From: Echiichthys vipera
Lineage: Eukaryota; Chordata; Actinopteri; Perciformes; Trachinidae
Assembly (NCBI GenBank): GCA_963691815.1
Contig: OY829657.1
Coordinates: 30,354,366 to 30,418,365, forward strand
DNA: 64,000 nucleotides
Direction of reading: 5' to 3'
Below are positions 10,720 through 21,030 of the stretch, one piece after another; the first letter of the stretch is position 1; every line of letters starts with the position of its first letter. Under the pieces are notes generated by a model. The model was given only the letters and a program-made list of their open reading frames with translations, had not been told where the DNA came from and did not search any database. The position numbers were made by a program, and so were the translations under genes.

Positions 10720-12434
10720 GATGGCGCCATGCTAGTGGCAGCCTATCGTAGCAGCTCCCGGTACTTTGTAGTTTTTATTAATTTATTGTGTTTTTAGCGT
10801 ATTTATTTATTTATTTATTTATCTGTACCCTGCGCTGTGGATACACACTGTCCACACATCAAGATGTTTATCCAACAATTTGGATATCTCTTAGTTATTT
10901 TTTTCATGCTTTGGTCTCTCCTGGTGACTGAAAGCCGTGCCTGCTCTACAGCCGGCATTGTTTACAGTCGCGAACATCTAATCGCCCTGGGGCCCAAAAC
11001 CCTCTTCGTCGGGGAGAGACCCACAGTTCTGAAGGAGCTTAGGAGGAGATGGCAAGGCTGCAGAGCAGGAGTTAAACGGAGGAGGAAGTCTAAACCCTGC
11101 ATCCCGGCAGTTATTACTGGAAACGTAAGTTCCTTGGCAAATAAGATGGACGAACTGGAAGCGCTCGCCAGGACGCAGCGGGAATACAGAGAGTCCAGTA
11201 TCATGTGTTTCACAGAAACGTGGCTACACGACCAGATACCGGACTCAAACGCCACTATCCCCGGCTTCCACACTTTCCGAGCAGACAGAGACACCACCGA
11301 GAGCGGCAAGAAGAAAGGAGGAGGGCTCGCCGTGCTCGTCAACAACAGGTGGTGTCACCCAGGGCACATCTCCGTGAAAGACCGGTTCTGCAGCCCGGAC
11401 ATCGAGCTCATCGCCATCGGACTGCGTCCATATTATCTGCCACGGGAGTTTACCAGCGCCATCGCCATTACTGTTTACATTCCGCGACCGCAGCACTACA
11501 GACGAAACACCCCGGAGCATTCGTCATCGTCACAGGTGACTTCAACCACGTCTCTCTCTCATCCACTCTCCCAACGTTTCACCAGTTTGTCAAATGCACA
11601 ACAAGGGACAATAAAACCATAGATCTGCTGTATGCAAATGTCAAAGAGGCATACAGCTCCACTGCCCTCCCTCCCCTGGGAAGGTCAGACCACAACCTCG
11701 TCCTGCTCTCCCCATCATACAAGCCTGTGGTTCAGCAGCAACCAGTGACAGTAAGAACTGTGAGGAAATGGTCTCCTGAGGCCATGGAGTCACTGCAGGG
11801 TGCCCTAAAAGCCACTGACTGGGATGCACTTTACAAACCACACAGCGAGGACATTGATGGCATCACTGATTGCGTCTCTGATTACATTGGGTTCTGCATA
11901 GACAACACCATCCCCAGCAAAGAGAAGAAGAATCTTTGCTGTGGTTTCCTGGGGTGCGGGCATCAAAGCAAAAGACGCAAACACACTGAACAAACTTATA
12001 AAGAAGGCAGGGTCTGTTGTTGGGTCTAAGCTTGTCACCCCTCCACGAAACCCTGGACAAGCTTAAGAGCAGCTTCAGCAACAGACTCCGTCAACCTCGC
12101 TGCCTTAAAGAACAGAACAGGAAATCATTCCTACCTGCTGCCATCAGACTGTACAACGCTGCACAGCAACGCTGAGCAACACTCAGGGAATAAACTCACA
12201 TTATTCGAAGTGACTTATTACTGAAATGCACCTTTCTCTCTCTTGCACCTTAAAATCCACTTAGTATATTGTAATATAGTGTTTTCTGCGATACTGTATT
12301 GTTATTGTAGTTCATATTTTGTATTTTATATTGTATTTTATTTTTTGTACTTCTGATTGTTTTGTACCGCTGCAACGATGACCTAATTTCCCCTCGAGGA
12401 TAAATAAAGTTATCCATCTATCTATCTATCTATT
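10720..12434 (+). mobile_element. internally deleted L2-like LINE with 5-bp target duplication
   Basis: Both element ends seem present. The 5-prime end starts ATGGCGCCATG with an untranslated leader, and the 3-prime end has GAGGATAAATAAAG followed by ATCT repeats. ACAAG flanks it at 10715-10719 and 12435-12439, and deleting one copy plus the insert joins the L1 reading frame cleanly. Inside, an endonuclease ORF (10837-11930) passes directly at about 11930 to the ORF C-terminus (SWGAGIKAKDANTLNKLIKK, then KSFLPAAIRLYNA). The whole reverse transcriptase is therefore missing. It was presumably moved in trans, or deleted after insertion. Confidence 0.7.
10837..11930 (+). pseudogene. LINE apurinic-type endonuclease domain
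   Basis: The first frame (10837-11622) has an N-terminal hydrophobic stretch, then ITGNVSSLANKMDELEAL, FTETWLHDQIPDSNATIPGF, FRADRDTT, GGGLAVLVNNRWC and YYLPREF. These are endonuclease motifs of the jockey/L2 type, including the catalytic ETW. After about 11520 the match moves to another frame (VIVTGDFNHVSLSSTLPTF, LPPLGRSDHNLVLL), so one frameshift splits the domain between the GDFN and SDH motifs. The RT that should follow is deleted. Confidence 0.65.
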
Positions 12435-12558
12435 ACAAGCTCCTAACCTACATTTTCACGAGCCGTCTTCAAACAGGAATCTCACATCTTATTGCAGAAA
12501 CACAATCAGGCTTCTTAAAAGGAAGATCAATCAACAATAATATAAGGCTCTAATCTAT

Positions 12559-12681
12559 TATTTATTATGTTATGTTAGCTTATTGTCACTCTGATCCTTT
12601 CCCACCTTTGTATTGAAACTGTTGCACAATAATTTCTCTCGGGATAAATAAAGCTTCTTGAATTTTGAATCTTGAATCTTG
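12559..12681 (+). mobile_element. short LINE 3-prime end insertion
   Basis: A 123-bp 5-prime-truncated LINE tail ends GGGATAAATAAAGCTTCTTG followed by TTGAATC repeats. AATCTAT flanks it (12552-12558 and 12682-12688). Since the tail repeat itself contains AATC, the true duplication could be shorter. A near-identical tail lies at 62096-62168. Confidence 0.55.
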
Positions 12682-12716
12682 AATCTATCAAATCCAATAC
12701 AGAAATTTCATTGAAG

Positions 12717-13115
12717 ATAATGGTAATGGTTATTCTTTTCTTAGATTTCTACAAAGCATTTGATTCAGTGGAGCATACATTTCCAATGATGGTGCTTGAA
12801 CATTTTGGGTTTGGAGTTAACTTTAGAAATCTGATTAGGGGATTATACCAAAATTTTAACAGTTGTGTAATGTTGTCCAACGGAACTACTCCCAGCTTTA
12901 AGATTGATGTGGGAGTCCCCAAGGGCTGTCCCATCTCCCCATATTTGTTTCCATTAGTCACTGAAATGTTAGCAATTTATATTAAAAGATGCAATGAAAT
13001 TAAAAAACTAAATGTCTTAGGTACAGATATTAACATTAGTCAACTGGCAGATGACACAACAATTTTTCCGGAAAATAGACATCAAATCCCAATGACTATT
13101 GAAAAAATTCTCTAA
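12717..13115 (+). pseudogene. L1 LINE RT palm segment
   Basis: The frame carries LFLDFYKAFDSVEHTFPMMV (motif A with its catalytic aspartate), GVPKGCPISPYLF (motif B) and QLADDT (motif C, with leucine in place of the usual tyrosine or phenylalanine). The frame then breaks, but matching text continues with KKCELFSIHD and KYLGVHIT beyond 13130. It belongs to the L1 copy at 10080-14699. Confidence 0.65.
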
Positions 13116-13754
13116 GGCTTCAGGATTATCATTACATTTTAAAAAATGTGAACTATTTTCAATTCACGACACACTGCTAGATAATATATGTAATATCCCT
13201 ATCAAATCAGAAATCAAATATCTAGGAGTCCACATAACAAAGGTCACAAAGTAGGTCAGTCATTGAATGTGGATAACAAACTAAAAGCTCTCCAGAGAGA
13301 TTTATCAATACTAGGTCGAATTTTGGAAAGTTTGTCAAGATACATTTACCCAACCTACTCTCATGCCATCCCACATAAACTCATAAAATCCATAAACCAA
13401 ATTAACCTCAATTTTATTTGGAGAAACATATAGCAGCAACAAATAGCAGAAGGAGGCCTAAAGGTTATTGATTTGGATTGCCTTATTTGAACTTTGAAAA
13501 TACATTTATTAATAAACTTCCTGTTTCATTATCAGAGTTCCACAAACAGATATTAATGTACTGGAAAATGTTATATGCATATAACTTCTCACCTCATAAT
13601 ACTATACACTGGAACAACAGATACATACTGTACCTACATAAGTCCTTATTTTATGGAGACTGGTTTGGGTCTATTTAATTGATGATAGGGGTCACTTACT
13701 AGCCTACGATCAGTTCTGCACTAAACACGACTTCATCCCTTTCGAAATCAGACT

Positions 13755-14186
13755 TTGTTAAATTTGCATAAAGCGCCATCCAAAGAATTTGTATTTCTAA
13801 CACTAAATATTATGGCACATCAACCTTTACAGCCGCAACCGGCCCCGCTTACAATTCAGGGAATCTCAATTCTGGACAGAAAATGTAAGAATAATTTAAT
13901 AAGAAACAGCCTCAGTGATAAATTATTCCCTGGGAGACAAAACCAAAACAACATCTTACACAAATTTGATAAAAACTCAATAAATAAACTGAGAACTATG
14001 TACAGAACATTCCCTATACCACCCAAGATGAAAGAAATACACTTCAAGACTATGATCGACATTTATCCTTCCAAAGAATTACTGAGGCTACGCTTTAATA
14101 TTGATGATAACATGTGCTCACTCTGGGAAAGTGATATTGAGCCGACGGACCATATATTTTTCTCTTGTTTTGACATCCACAACTAG
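13755..14186 (+). pseudogene. L1 LINE ORF2 C-terminal domain
   Basis: The frame encodes a lysine- and asparagine-rich region ending CSLWESDIEPTDHIFFSC. This keeps the terminal Cys and the His-x4-Cys pair of the C-terminal zinc-knuckle-like motif of L1-type ORF2, with the second cysteine apparently lost. It is followed by a 3-prime UTR and A-run at 14699. Confidence 0.55.
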
Positions 14187-14699
14187 ATCAAAATAAAAAT
14201 CTCTTCATTTCAAGCTTCTATCTCCAGAGACAATATCACATTTGGTTTGATTTTGCAAAACAAAACCAATGAACTCTATTGTAATGTAATTTTATGTTTG
14301 CTCAAATTTTTCATCCACAAAAATAGAATTCTGAAATCTTCCCCCAATTTAATTTTTTTTCCTGAATGGATTTAAAATATATGTTAAATCTCTAAAATTG
14401 ATCAATGGAACTAAAGCACAAAAATTATATAACATCTTTAAACACTTCCCCACTCTGTCCGCTAACTAATTAAACTGTTTTTTCCCCCTTGTTTAAAAAA
14501 AGAAAAAAAGAAAGCCTTAAATATTTTGACTTAATCATATATGTACTGCGTATTTAATTTTATTTCTATTTTCTTTTTTGTTTTGTCTTTGTTTTTTTGT
14601 ATGTACTTTATTGTATTGTCAATAGAACCATATGAATATGTTTGTAAGGATTTTGTTGATTACAAAAGGTTCTGAATAAAGTTTTGAAGAAAAAAAAAC

Positions 14700-15256
14700 T
14701 GTTTCCTACCTCTTTGGCCCGCCCACTTCCGGGTTGTTGTGTTTGCCACTGGCGTCCGAGCACAAGTAGGCACACATTGCCATGCTGTTTTGCATATATT
14801 TGTCTGTGTTTCATTTAATTAAAACCGTCGCTCATTAATAGATTTGTCTACCGCTGCAGACCAGAGCATTGGTGATTGATGACCTGCTGGTCGTGTGCTT
14901 CATGGTGGTTGTCTTCCCCGCTATGTTTGCTTCTCTTAACCCCTCTCCCTCTTTGGGAGGGATGCCAATGCACCCTGACTTATAATTGGAACTGTAACTG
15001 TAACTGTAAAGCTAACACTAAAGCTAGGGCTGACGCTAAAGCTAACGCTAAGTACGCTGCTACTGCTTCGCCGCTGCTTCGCTGCTGTCTGCCGCTGTCC
15101 TGCTGCTGCCTTGCTGCTGCTGCTGCCCTTCTGCCTGCTTTCTGCTGCTATGTGTGACACTGCTTTGTGTGTGTGTATATTTGTGTGTGTGGCTGTAACC
15201 CGCCCCATGATGCGGCAAGTTTTCCCAGGACTGTCAGTCACTCATTAAGACTGCTT

Positions 15257-15312
<56 letters not shown>

Positions 15313-15804
15313 TGTTTGTGTTTTAAAAGCTGTCAAGGTTTGGTTTAATTGTTTATTTATTTACTTTCTGTTTAAGGGTTGAATATCTGTTACTTGATCA
15401 ATTTGAGTTGGTGATTTGATATCTCTGGTCAGAGACTCTTTTGTTTCTTTTGCCAGGTTGATTTATTAATCTAATTTAACCCTTTTCAGTTCATTAATTA
15501 ACCAATGGTTGGCACGCACTATAGAATATTTTTATTTTATTTTGAGCCCTGTAAATTGTGTTTCATCTTTCCTCCTAGTGCTGAAGCCCAACAGTGGTGG
15601 TGGTGGTGGTGGTGGTTCTCCTGGGTGGTGGTGCTGTGTGATCCCCTTTTTTAAGATTTTCTTTGTTTGCACATACCTTTTTGTTGTGTGCATGGGGTAT
15701 TCTCTTTCTTTTGGATGTAACTTCCCCTACCAAACCTTTCCTACAGCCGGTAAGCCTCAGCCTTTTCAGTTGGGCTCACTTCTCCTTTTTTTATTGCTGA
15801 ACCT
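14700..15804. other. unassigned, repeat-containing sequence
   Basis: No coding match. It contains an imperfect array of GCTAA-type units (about 14990-15060), CTG/CTT-rich sequence, a GT microsatellite and a GGT run at 15594-15616. Because Gypsy gag text begins near 16050, part of this could be the LTR and leader of that Gypsy copy. I could not define LTR ends. Confidence 0.35.
15258..15309. repeat. (GT)n microsatellite
   Basis: An uninterrupted GT dinucleotide array of about 26 units. Confidence 0.9.
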
Positions 15805-16040
15805 TGTGAATATTCTCATTTGTCCAGGTCATCGTTATCCCCAAAGCAATTGCATTCAAAAGCAACTGGACTTGGTTATTTGTCTAGGAAGACGTTTCAC
15901 CTCTAATCCAAGAGGCTTCATCAGTTCATGTACGCATCTCATCAGGCTGGAACTGGTCCAACTATCTGGTTTGAAAATCCAGGTATTTAACCTTTCCACC
16001 AGCGGCCGTCGTTGAAGTGACAGTTGTTGGTGGGAAGTTG
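15805..16040 (-). mobile_element. Penelope-like element 3-prime end fragment
   Basis: This is the inverted counterpart of the end of the Penelope-like copy at 18965-19675. The shared text runs from TGTGAATATTCTC through CTTCATCAGTTCATG to TTGGTGGGAAGTTG. A block of about 70 bp present in the other copy is missing near 15995. It lies just before the Gypsy gag text, with orientation opposite to the other fragment, so they are separate insertions. It carries a hammerhead-like core on the minus strand. Confidence 0.6.
15894..15924 (-). ncRNA. hammerhead-ribozyme-like core
   Basis: The minus strand has CTGATGA, a helix whose strands are GCCTCT and AGAGGT around a six-base loop, and GAAAC. These are the conserved box, stem II and box of a hammerhead ribozyme. 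Penelope-like elements are known to carry hammerhead motifs in their terminal regions. The cleavage-site strand was not convincingly placed by eye, so activity is uncertain. Confidence 0.4.
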
Positions 16041-16049
16041 CCAGCCGAT

Positions 16050-16470
16050 CAGTTTATCGAGAAATTCATTGATGGTTTGTCGAGATTAAAACAATTAGTA
16101 TGCAGGCGACCTACCATCTCTCTGCTGGATGCTAGGGCAGAGGCAATTATTTTGGGAGCGAGAGGGATTGCTAGGGGATGTGCGGGCAGTGTGGTGTCCA
16201 GACTGCTCCTTCAGTGGCTCATCCACCCCAGGCTTCCGAGCTACAGGAGGTGAAACAAATGCTGAAGCTCCAACAGGAACAGCTTAAGCATCTCACAGAA
16301 ACTTTTGGTCAGCTGCAGATCAACCAGCAGCGTAACCATTCTCCTTACCGTGGTCCAGTCATCTGTCGGCAGTGTCAGCAGCCTGGCCACTTCGCCAGGG
16401 AGGGCAGAGGAAAGTGTGCCCCTCCTCAACCCTTAGGGTCTGCTTCCTTGCGGCCAGCCTCTCATTGAGT
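16050..16470 (+). pseudogene. Gypsy gag with damaged zinc knuckle
   Basis: A first frame ends near 16253. A second frame (16178-16468) gives a glutamine-rich helix (EVKQMLKLQQEQLKHLTE) and then CRQCQQPGHFAREGRGKC. The CCHC knuckle has Cys, Cys and His in register but glycine at the fourth ligand. The frame change between the two pieces and the short length show a gag remnant. It precedes protease, RT and RNase H text of the same Gypsy copy. Confidence 0.6.
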
Positions 16471-16599
16471 TTCAGCTCAGCATTCAGGAAACTAGTGCCC
16501 GTGGAACTGCGGAGCCAAAGTTCAAGGGGAGCTGCCACTGGCTCACCTGTCATGTGGGGGGGTGGGAGAGAAGCTAAGCTTATCAGCCCTTGACCACAC

Positions 16600-17350
16600 A
16601 TGACCTAGATATAGGGGAAGTAAAGGTTCCTTGCTTCCTCCACTGTCAGAGAAAGCTTCTTCCAGCTTTGAGACTTGGGACCATGAGAAACTTCAATCTT
16701 GCCATTGGCTACAGCTTCAAGCCGCCAATGGTCTGCCTATCCCATACCTCGGCTACTTGGAACTAGAAGGTGAGTTCTGTGGTAGGACTCTGCCAGGGTG
16801 TGGGCTACTGGTGGTCAGGGACCCTCTAGCTGCTGCATCTCCCCCTGCTCTGTGGTGCTGAGTCTGTGGTGCAGGCATTGTAGAGATGCCATCAAGGCTC
16901 TCTGACTTCCTTTTTCGACACCATTGGCAAGATTAAGCTGCAAGGCAAGAAAGCTTGCCGTATCTTTGGTGGCACCATGCAGCTTGTTCTAGCCACCTGT
17001 TCTGCACAGCAGTCTGCTACTGCTGTGCTCTTTGAGCCCTTAGATAGGGGCCTGCCTGCTGGACTGCTTGCATTCCCAGCTCTAGTGAATGTCGGAAATT
17101 CTGATGTGTTGCTTTACCCTTGTACAGAGGTTGGTGCATTGCGTGGGGTTTGTGTTGTAAGCTTACCTTCTGGTGTTAAGGAGGTTCCATCTTATCTGGC
17201 CACCATTGCATCCCAGGTGTGGTTCCTACGCTGCAGAATCAAATGGATGCAGTGGATCTATTGTCTTTGTCAGCCAATAAACAGAGGGAAGCCCGACTTC
17301 TTCTTTGGAAATATCCTTCTGTCTTTACAGCGCATGATATCCCACTCTTG
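16600..17350 (+). pseudogene. Gypsy protease region and pre-RT linker
   Basis: Frames encode LQAANGLPIPYLGYLELEGE and LPGCGLLVVRDP (16631-16861). After a frame change come AVLFEPLDRGLPAGLLAFPA and the pre-RT phrase DLLSLSANKQREARLLLWKY (16977-17340). This order is typical of one teleost Gypsy group, in which a protease-like domain precedes RT. A canonical active-site triad was not found. The region is not translatable as one frame. Confidence 0.5.
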
Positions 17351-17910
17351 ACGATACTCCCATCCATCAGCGCTATCGGCGTATTCCGCCATCAGAATAC
17401 AAAGTGGTCAAGGAGCACATCAACCAACTGTTGGGTGGGCAGGACATCAGAGAAAGCTGCAGTCCATTTGCTTGACTGATCGTGCTGCTTAAAAAGAAGG
17501 ATGGTTGTCTGCGCTTATTTTTAGACTACCAGCACGAGGAAAGAAAAGATCTCTACATTGGAGAAATCACTGTAACTGAAAATACGCATTTCCTTCTCCC
17601 TCGGATCAAGGAGTCGCTGGATGCACTCACGGGAGCCAACCGACCTAAGACAGCATTTTGCACTCCTTTCAGACTTTTGAGTGGAATCTTATGCCGTTCG
17701 GGTTGTGTAATGCACCCAGCTCTTTCCAGTGGCTCATGTTACAAGTTTTTGGGGATCAGCAATGTCAGTTGATGCTATTGTACCTGGATGACATCATGGT
17801 CTTCTCATCCACCTTTCAACAACATCTAGATAGGTTGGAAGTAGTTATGCGGCGGTTACAACAGGGTCTGAAAGCAAAGTTGTCAAAGTGCTCCTTTTTT
17901 AAATAGGAGG
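17350..17910 (+). pseudogene. Gypsy RT lacking motif A
   Basis: Text begins HQRYRRIPPSEYKVVKEHIN and continues through LLKKKDGCLRLFLDYQ and LPRIKESLDALTGA to PKTAFCTPF, then MPFGLCNAPSSFQWLM and LLYLDDIMVFSSTF. The segment carrying catalytic motif A, between the DALTGA and PKTAF phrases, is deleted. Between DYQ and LPRI there is an unexpected run (HEERKDLYIGEI) that resembles Penelope-like GIY-YIG codons. The YLDD box is intact. Frame changes occur near 17655. Confidence 0.65.
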
Positions 17911-18955
17911 TGCGTTATTTGGTCCACATTATTTCAGCTGAAGGTGTTTCCACTGACTCGAGCAAGCCTAAGGTGGTAGCCAACTGCCAGCCTCTCACCA
18001 CCATCTTGGCGCTGTAGCACTTTTTACTTTTCAGAAGCTAGTATGGTTGCTTTGTGGAGGGCTTTGCCAAGTTGGCTGCCCCTCTACATCATCTGGTAGC
18101 TAAACTTGTGAGGTCCAAGTCCAGACGGCATGAACCTGTTGTAGAACAGTGGGCAAGAAAACACCAGTGGAGCTTTGAGGCTTTAAAATCTAAGCTTACC
18201 TCTGCACCCGTGCAGGCTTACACCGACCTTTCACTTCCATTCATTTTGGAAGTTGACAAAAGCCATGGAGGCCTGGGTGCAGTCATCTCACAAGAGTTTG
18301 AGGGAAAGGTGTGGCCCATAGCCTTCGCCAGTCGAAGTTTAAGGCCGACTGCCAGAACCCCGTCAATTATAGCTCCATGAAGCTAGAGTCTTTAGCGCTA
18401 AAATGGGCTATTACTGAGAAATTTCGTGAATACTTTCTTGGCCACAAATGCATTGTTTTCACAGACAATAACCTGCTTAGCCACCTGTCGTCAGCTAAGC
18501 TTGGAGCCCTGGAACAGCGTTGGGCAGCCTAACTTGCGTCATTTAACTTTGAGATCCGTTACCGCTCTGGCAAGAGTAATACAAATGCGGATGCTTTGTC
18601 TCGCTTGCATCGTCCCAGAACCACGGCCCTTGAGGTCATTGCCATTGGTATTTCACTTCCGCAGCCCTTGAAACAGGTTCTCAGGTCAGTGGGCCTGCAG
18701 CCTGTCAGGCTGCTGTTTAGGCCTTGCCCCAGCATCTGCCAGCAGATATTGGAAACCGAGCTGATCCTGTTATCCATAAAGTTCTTGTTTTTTGGCAGCA
18801 GAAACATTACCCGAATCATGACAATCGTAAGCAGTTCTCTCCACCAGGCTTGGTGCTTCTCAAGCAGTGGGAGCGATTGATTGATTGAACAGACCTGGGT
18901 GGTGTACCGGCAAGTCTCTCGCACTGATGGGGGAGAAAAAGTTCTCCAGGTGCTT
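17911..18955 (+). pseudogene. Gypsy RNase H and connection
   Basis: Codons give FVEGFAKLAAPLHHLVAKL, then FEALKSKLTSAPVQAYTDLS, PFILEVDKSHGGLGAVIS (first RNase H aspartate), SSMKLESLALKWAITEKF (catalytic glutamate), HKCIVFTDNNLLSHL (second aspartate) and RSGKSNTNADALSR. Acidic residues of RNase H are kept, but stops and frameshifts at about 18000, 18360 and 18530 break it. It ends in RQVSRTDGGEKVLQVLLPA, exactly where the Penelope-like insert begins. Confidence 0.65.
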
Positions 18956-18964
18956 TTACCAGCT

Positions 18965-19675
18965 ACAATCTGGTTTATGCTGTCCAATGCAACGAGGAAT
19001 GCAAAGATCTCCACATTGGAGGAACAAAACAACCACTGCATAAACGCATGGCCCGACACAGGAGAGCTAACTCCTCAGGCCTGGACTCTGCTGTCCACTG
19101 ACATCTCAAGGAGAAAGCCCGCTCCTTTGATGACAACCATGTCCACATTCTGGAAAGAGAGGACAGATGGTTTGAAAGAGGAGTAAAAGAAGCCATCAAT
19201 GTAATAGTAGAGAAACCACTCCTAAAAGGAGGAGGAGGTCTGAGACACCACCTATCTCCAATTTCCATTGCTGCCTTTTCATCCCTTCCCAGGAGATTCA
19301 ACAATCTAACCTCAAAGAACAAGTGTTCACAAATGGCCTCCTGTGACTCCAACCGCTGTCGTTATAACCCAGTAGAGCACTAATGAAGTCGAAACCAACT
19401 TCCCACCAACAACTGTCGCTCCAACGACAGTCGTTGGCACTTGGAGCCCACAGGGTTCCTGTGACATCATCGGCCTTGTGAAAGGTTAAATACCTGGATC
19501 TCCACACCAGATAGTTGGACCAGTCCCAGCCGGGTCAGATGGGTACATGAACTGATGAAGCCTCTTGGATGAGAGTTGAAACATCTTCCTAGACATATAA
19601 CCAAGTCCAGTTGCTTTTTACTAAAATTGCTTTTTGGGATAATGATGACCTGGACAAATGAGAATATTCACAGGC
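18965..19675 (+). mobile_element. 5-prime-truncated Penelope-like element with 9-bp duplication
   Basis: TTACCAGCT stands on both sides (18956-18964 and 19676-19684), inside the Gypsy frame between RNase H and integrase. The insert begins within the GIY-YIG endonuclease coding region (VQCNEECKDLHIGGTKQPLH, HRRANSSGLDSAVH) and has a stop soon after. It then runs through the 3-prime region with its hammerhead-like core to ATGAGAATATTCACAGG. Truncation at the 5-prime end is usual for target-primed insertion. Confidence 0.7.
19552..19582 (+). ncRNA. hammerhead-ribozyme-like core
   Basis: CTGATGA and GAAAC boxes are separated by a short helix and a loop of TTGGAT type. This copy has a weaker stem II than the one at 15894-15924 (GAGAGTT replaces TAGAGGT). 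It lies in the 3-prime part of the Penelope-like insert. Confidence 0.35.
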
Positions 19676-20000
19676 TTACCAGCTGCTCTGAGGGACAGTG
19701 CTCATGGAGGTTCATCAAAATCACGGCCACTGGGGAGTAGGCCAGACTTTGGAATTGCTCAGGCAGTGGTGTTATTGGCCGGGGATGTCATCTAATGTGT
19801 AGCGCTGGTGTCAAACTTGTGAGTGGTGCCAAGTGGCTAAATACTCCAGGCCACCCGTTCGTAGCTTCATTGGACATCTGCTTGCTTAAGAGCCTAATGA
19901 AATCCTGGCAATGGATTTCATCCTGCTTGAACCAATCAATAACGAGAACGTCTTTGTGCTTACAGATGTTTCCAGCAAATACAACCTTGCCTTACCTCCA
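19676..20000 (+). pseudogene. Gypsy integrase N-terminal part
   Basis: The text is VLMEVHQNHGHWGVGQTLEL, then LRQWCYWPGMSSNV, a stop, RWCQTCEWCQVAKYSRPPV and, after another stop, EPNEILAMDFILLEPINNEN with FVLTDVFSKYN. The His-His-Cys-Cys zinc-binding domain and the first catalytic aspartate are visible. The rest of the core is cut off by the Rex3-like element near 20005. It continues the Gypsy copy interrupted by the Penelope-like insert. Confidence 0.65.
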
Positions 20001-20022
20001 CACACAGTCTCGGTTCTGGGGG

Positions 20023-20523
20023 TTGGACCCTATTCTTCTCTGGAGTTGCCCAGGGTGTGAGCAGCCGGGCGGGTGTGGGGATACTCACAAACCCCCGGCT
20101 GAGCGCCGCAGTGTTGAAGTTCACCCTGGTGGACGAGAGGGTCGCCTCCTTACGCCTGCGGGTGGTAGGGGGGAAACTCTGACTGTTGTTTGTGCATATG
20201 CACCGGACAGCAATTCAGAGTATTCGGCCTTCTTGGAGACCCTGAATGGAGTCCTGCATGGGGCTCCAATAGGGGACTCCGTAGTTCTGCTGGGAGACTT
20301 CAACGCCCACGTGGGCAATGATGGAGACACCTGGAGAAGCATGATTGGGAGGAACGGCCTCCCTGATCTAAATCCGAGCGGTCGTCTGTTATTAGACTTC
20401 TGTGCTGGTCACGGATTGTCTATAACTAACACCATGTTCGAACATAAGGATGCTCAAGTGTACGTGGTACCAGAGCACCGTAGGCCAAAGGTCGATGATC
20501 GATTTTGTGATCGTATCATCTGA
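20023..20523 (+). pseudogene. Rex3-like endonuclease domain
   Basis: Codons encode TLTVVCAYAPDSNSEYSAFL, then VVLLGDFNAHVGNDGDTWRS, LDFCAGHGLSITNTMFEHK and a KVDDRFCDRII segment. The GDFNAHVG motif is the catalytic aspartate/asparagine motif of RTE-type endonucleases. The N-terminal half with the first glutamate is missing through truncation. The final SDHH-type motif is disrupted near 20580. Confidence 0.65.
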
Positions 20524-21030
20524 TCTGAGGCTGTATGTTTTGGACACTCCAGTGAAGAGAGGCGCAGAGCTGTAAGCTGATCACCATCTGGTGATGAGTT
20601 GGGTCAGAGGATAGGGGAAGATTCTGGACAGACCAGGTAAGCCCAAGCGAGTAGTGCAGGTGAACTGGGAACGTCCGGCGGAGGCCCCTGTCCGAGAGAT
20701 CTTCAGCTCACACCTCTTCTGGCATCCCTGTGGAGGTTGGGGGCATTGAACTGGAGTGGGCAATGTTCAAAGCTTCCATTGCTGAAGCTGCAGCGGTGAG
20801 CTGTGGCCTCGAGGTCTTAGGTGCCTCAAGGGGCGGTTACCCTCGAACACCGTGGTGGACACCGGTGGTCAGGGAAGATCTCCAACTGAAGAAGGACGCC
20901 TTCCGGGATATGTTATCCCAGAAGACTCCGGAGGCAGTTGCAAGGTACCGACGGGCCAGAAGGGCTACAGCCTCTGCTGTGTCAGAGGCAAAGCAGCGGG
21001 TGACTTCGGAGAAGTCATGGAGAAGGACTT

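Larger units (their letters stand above)
10080..14699 (+). mobile_element. L1-type LINE ORF2 copy, carrying two LINE insertions
   Basis: Plus-strand text runs: GAFVRSRAKWIEEGEKNTAY, LNKDCLTRKFYRHFWEDI, VIVSIPKPNKDPRVIENRRP (10080-10714). After the inserted LINE come LLTYIFTSRLQTGISHLI and QSGFLKGRSINNNIRL (12440-12551), and after the second insert the RT palm (12717-13115) and C-terminal domain (13755-14186). It ends with AATAAA near 14674 and an A-run at about 14691-14699. The endonuclease is missing at the 5-prime side. Many stops and frameshifts show it is old. Removing the two inserts restores the expected order of the RT motifs. Confidence 0.7.

Noticed and set aside
11205..12029. 274-codon plus-strand ORF as a single gene
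   Set aside because: Its first 100 codons are out-of-frame shadow of the endonuclease. Only the part after about 11520 is true LINE text, and it then crosses a deletion junction.
12412..12432. ATCT array considered as an independent microsatellite
   Set aside because: It is the tail repeat of the LINE insertion ending at 12434.
14990..15150. GCTAA-type and CTG-type imperfect repeats, considered as a minisatellite or coding repeat
   Set aside because: Units are irregular and the open frame is compositional. No gene or defined array can be supported.
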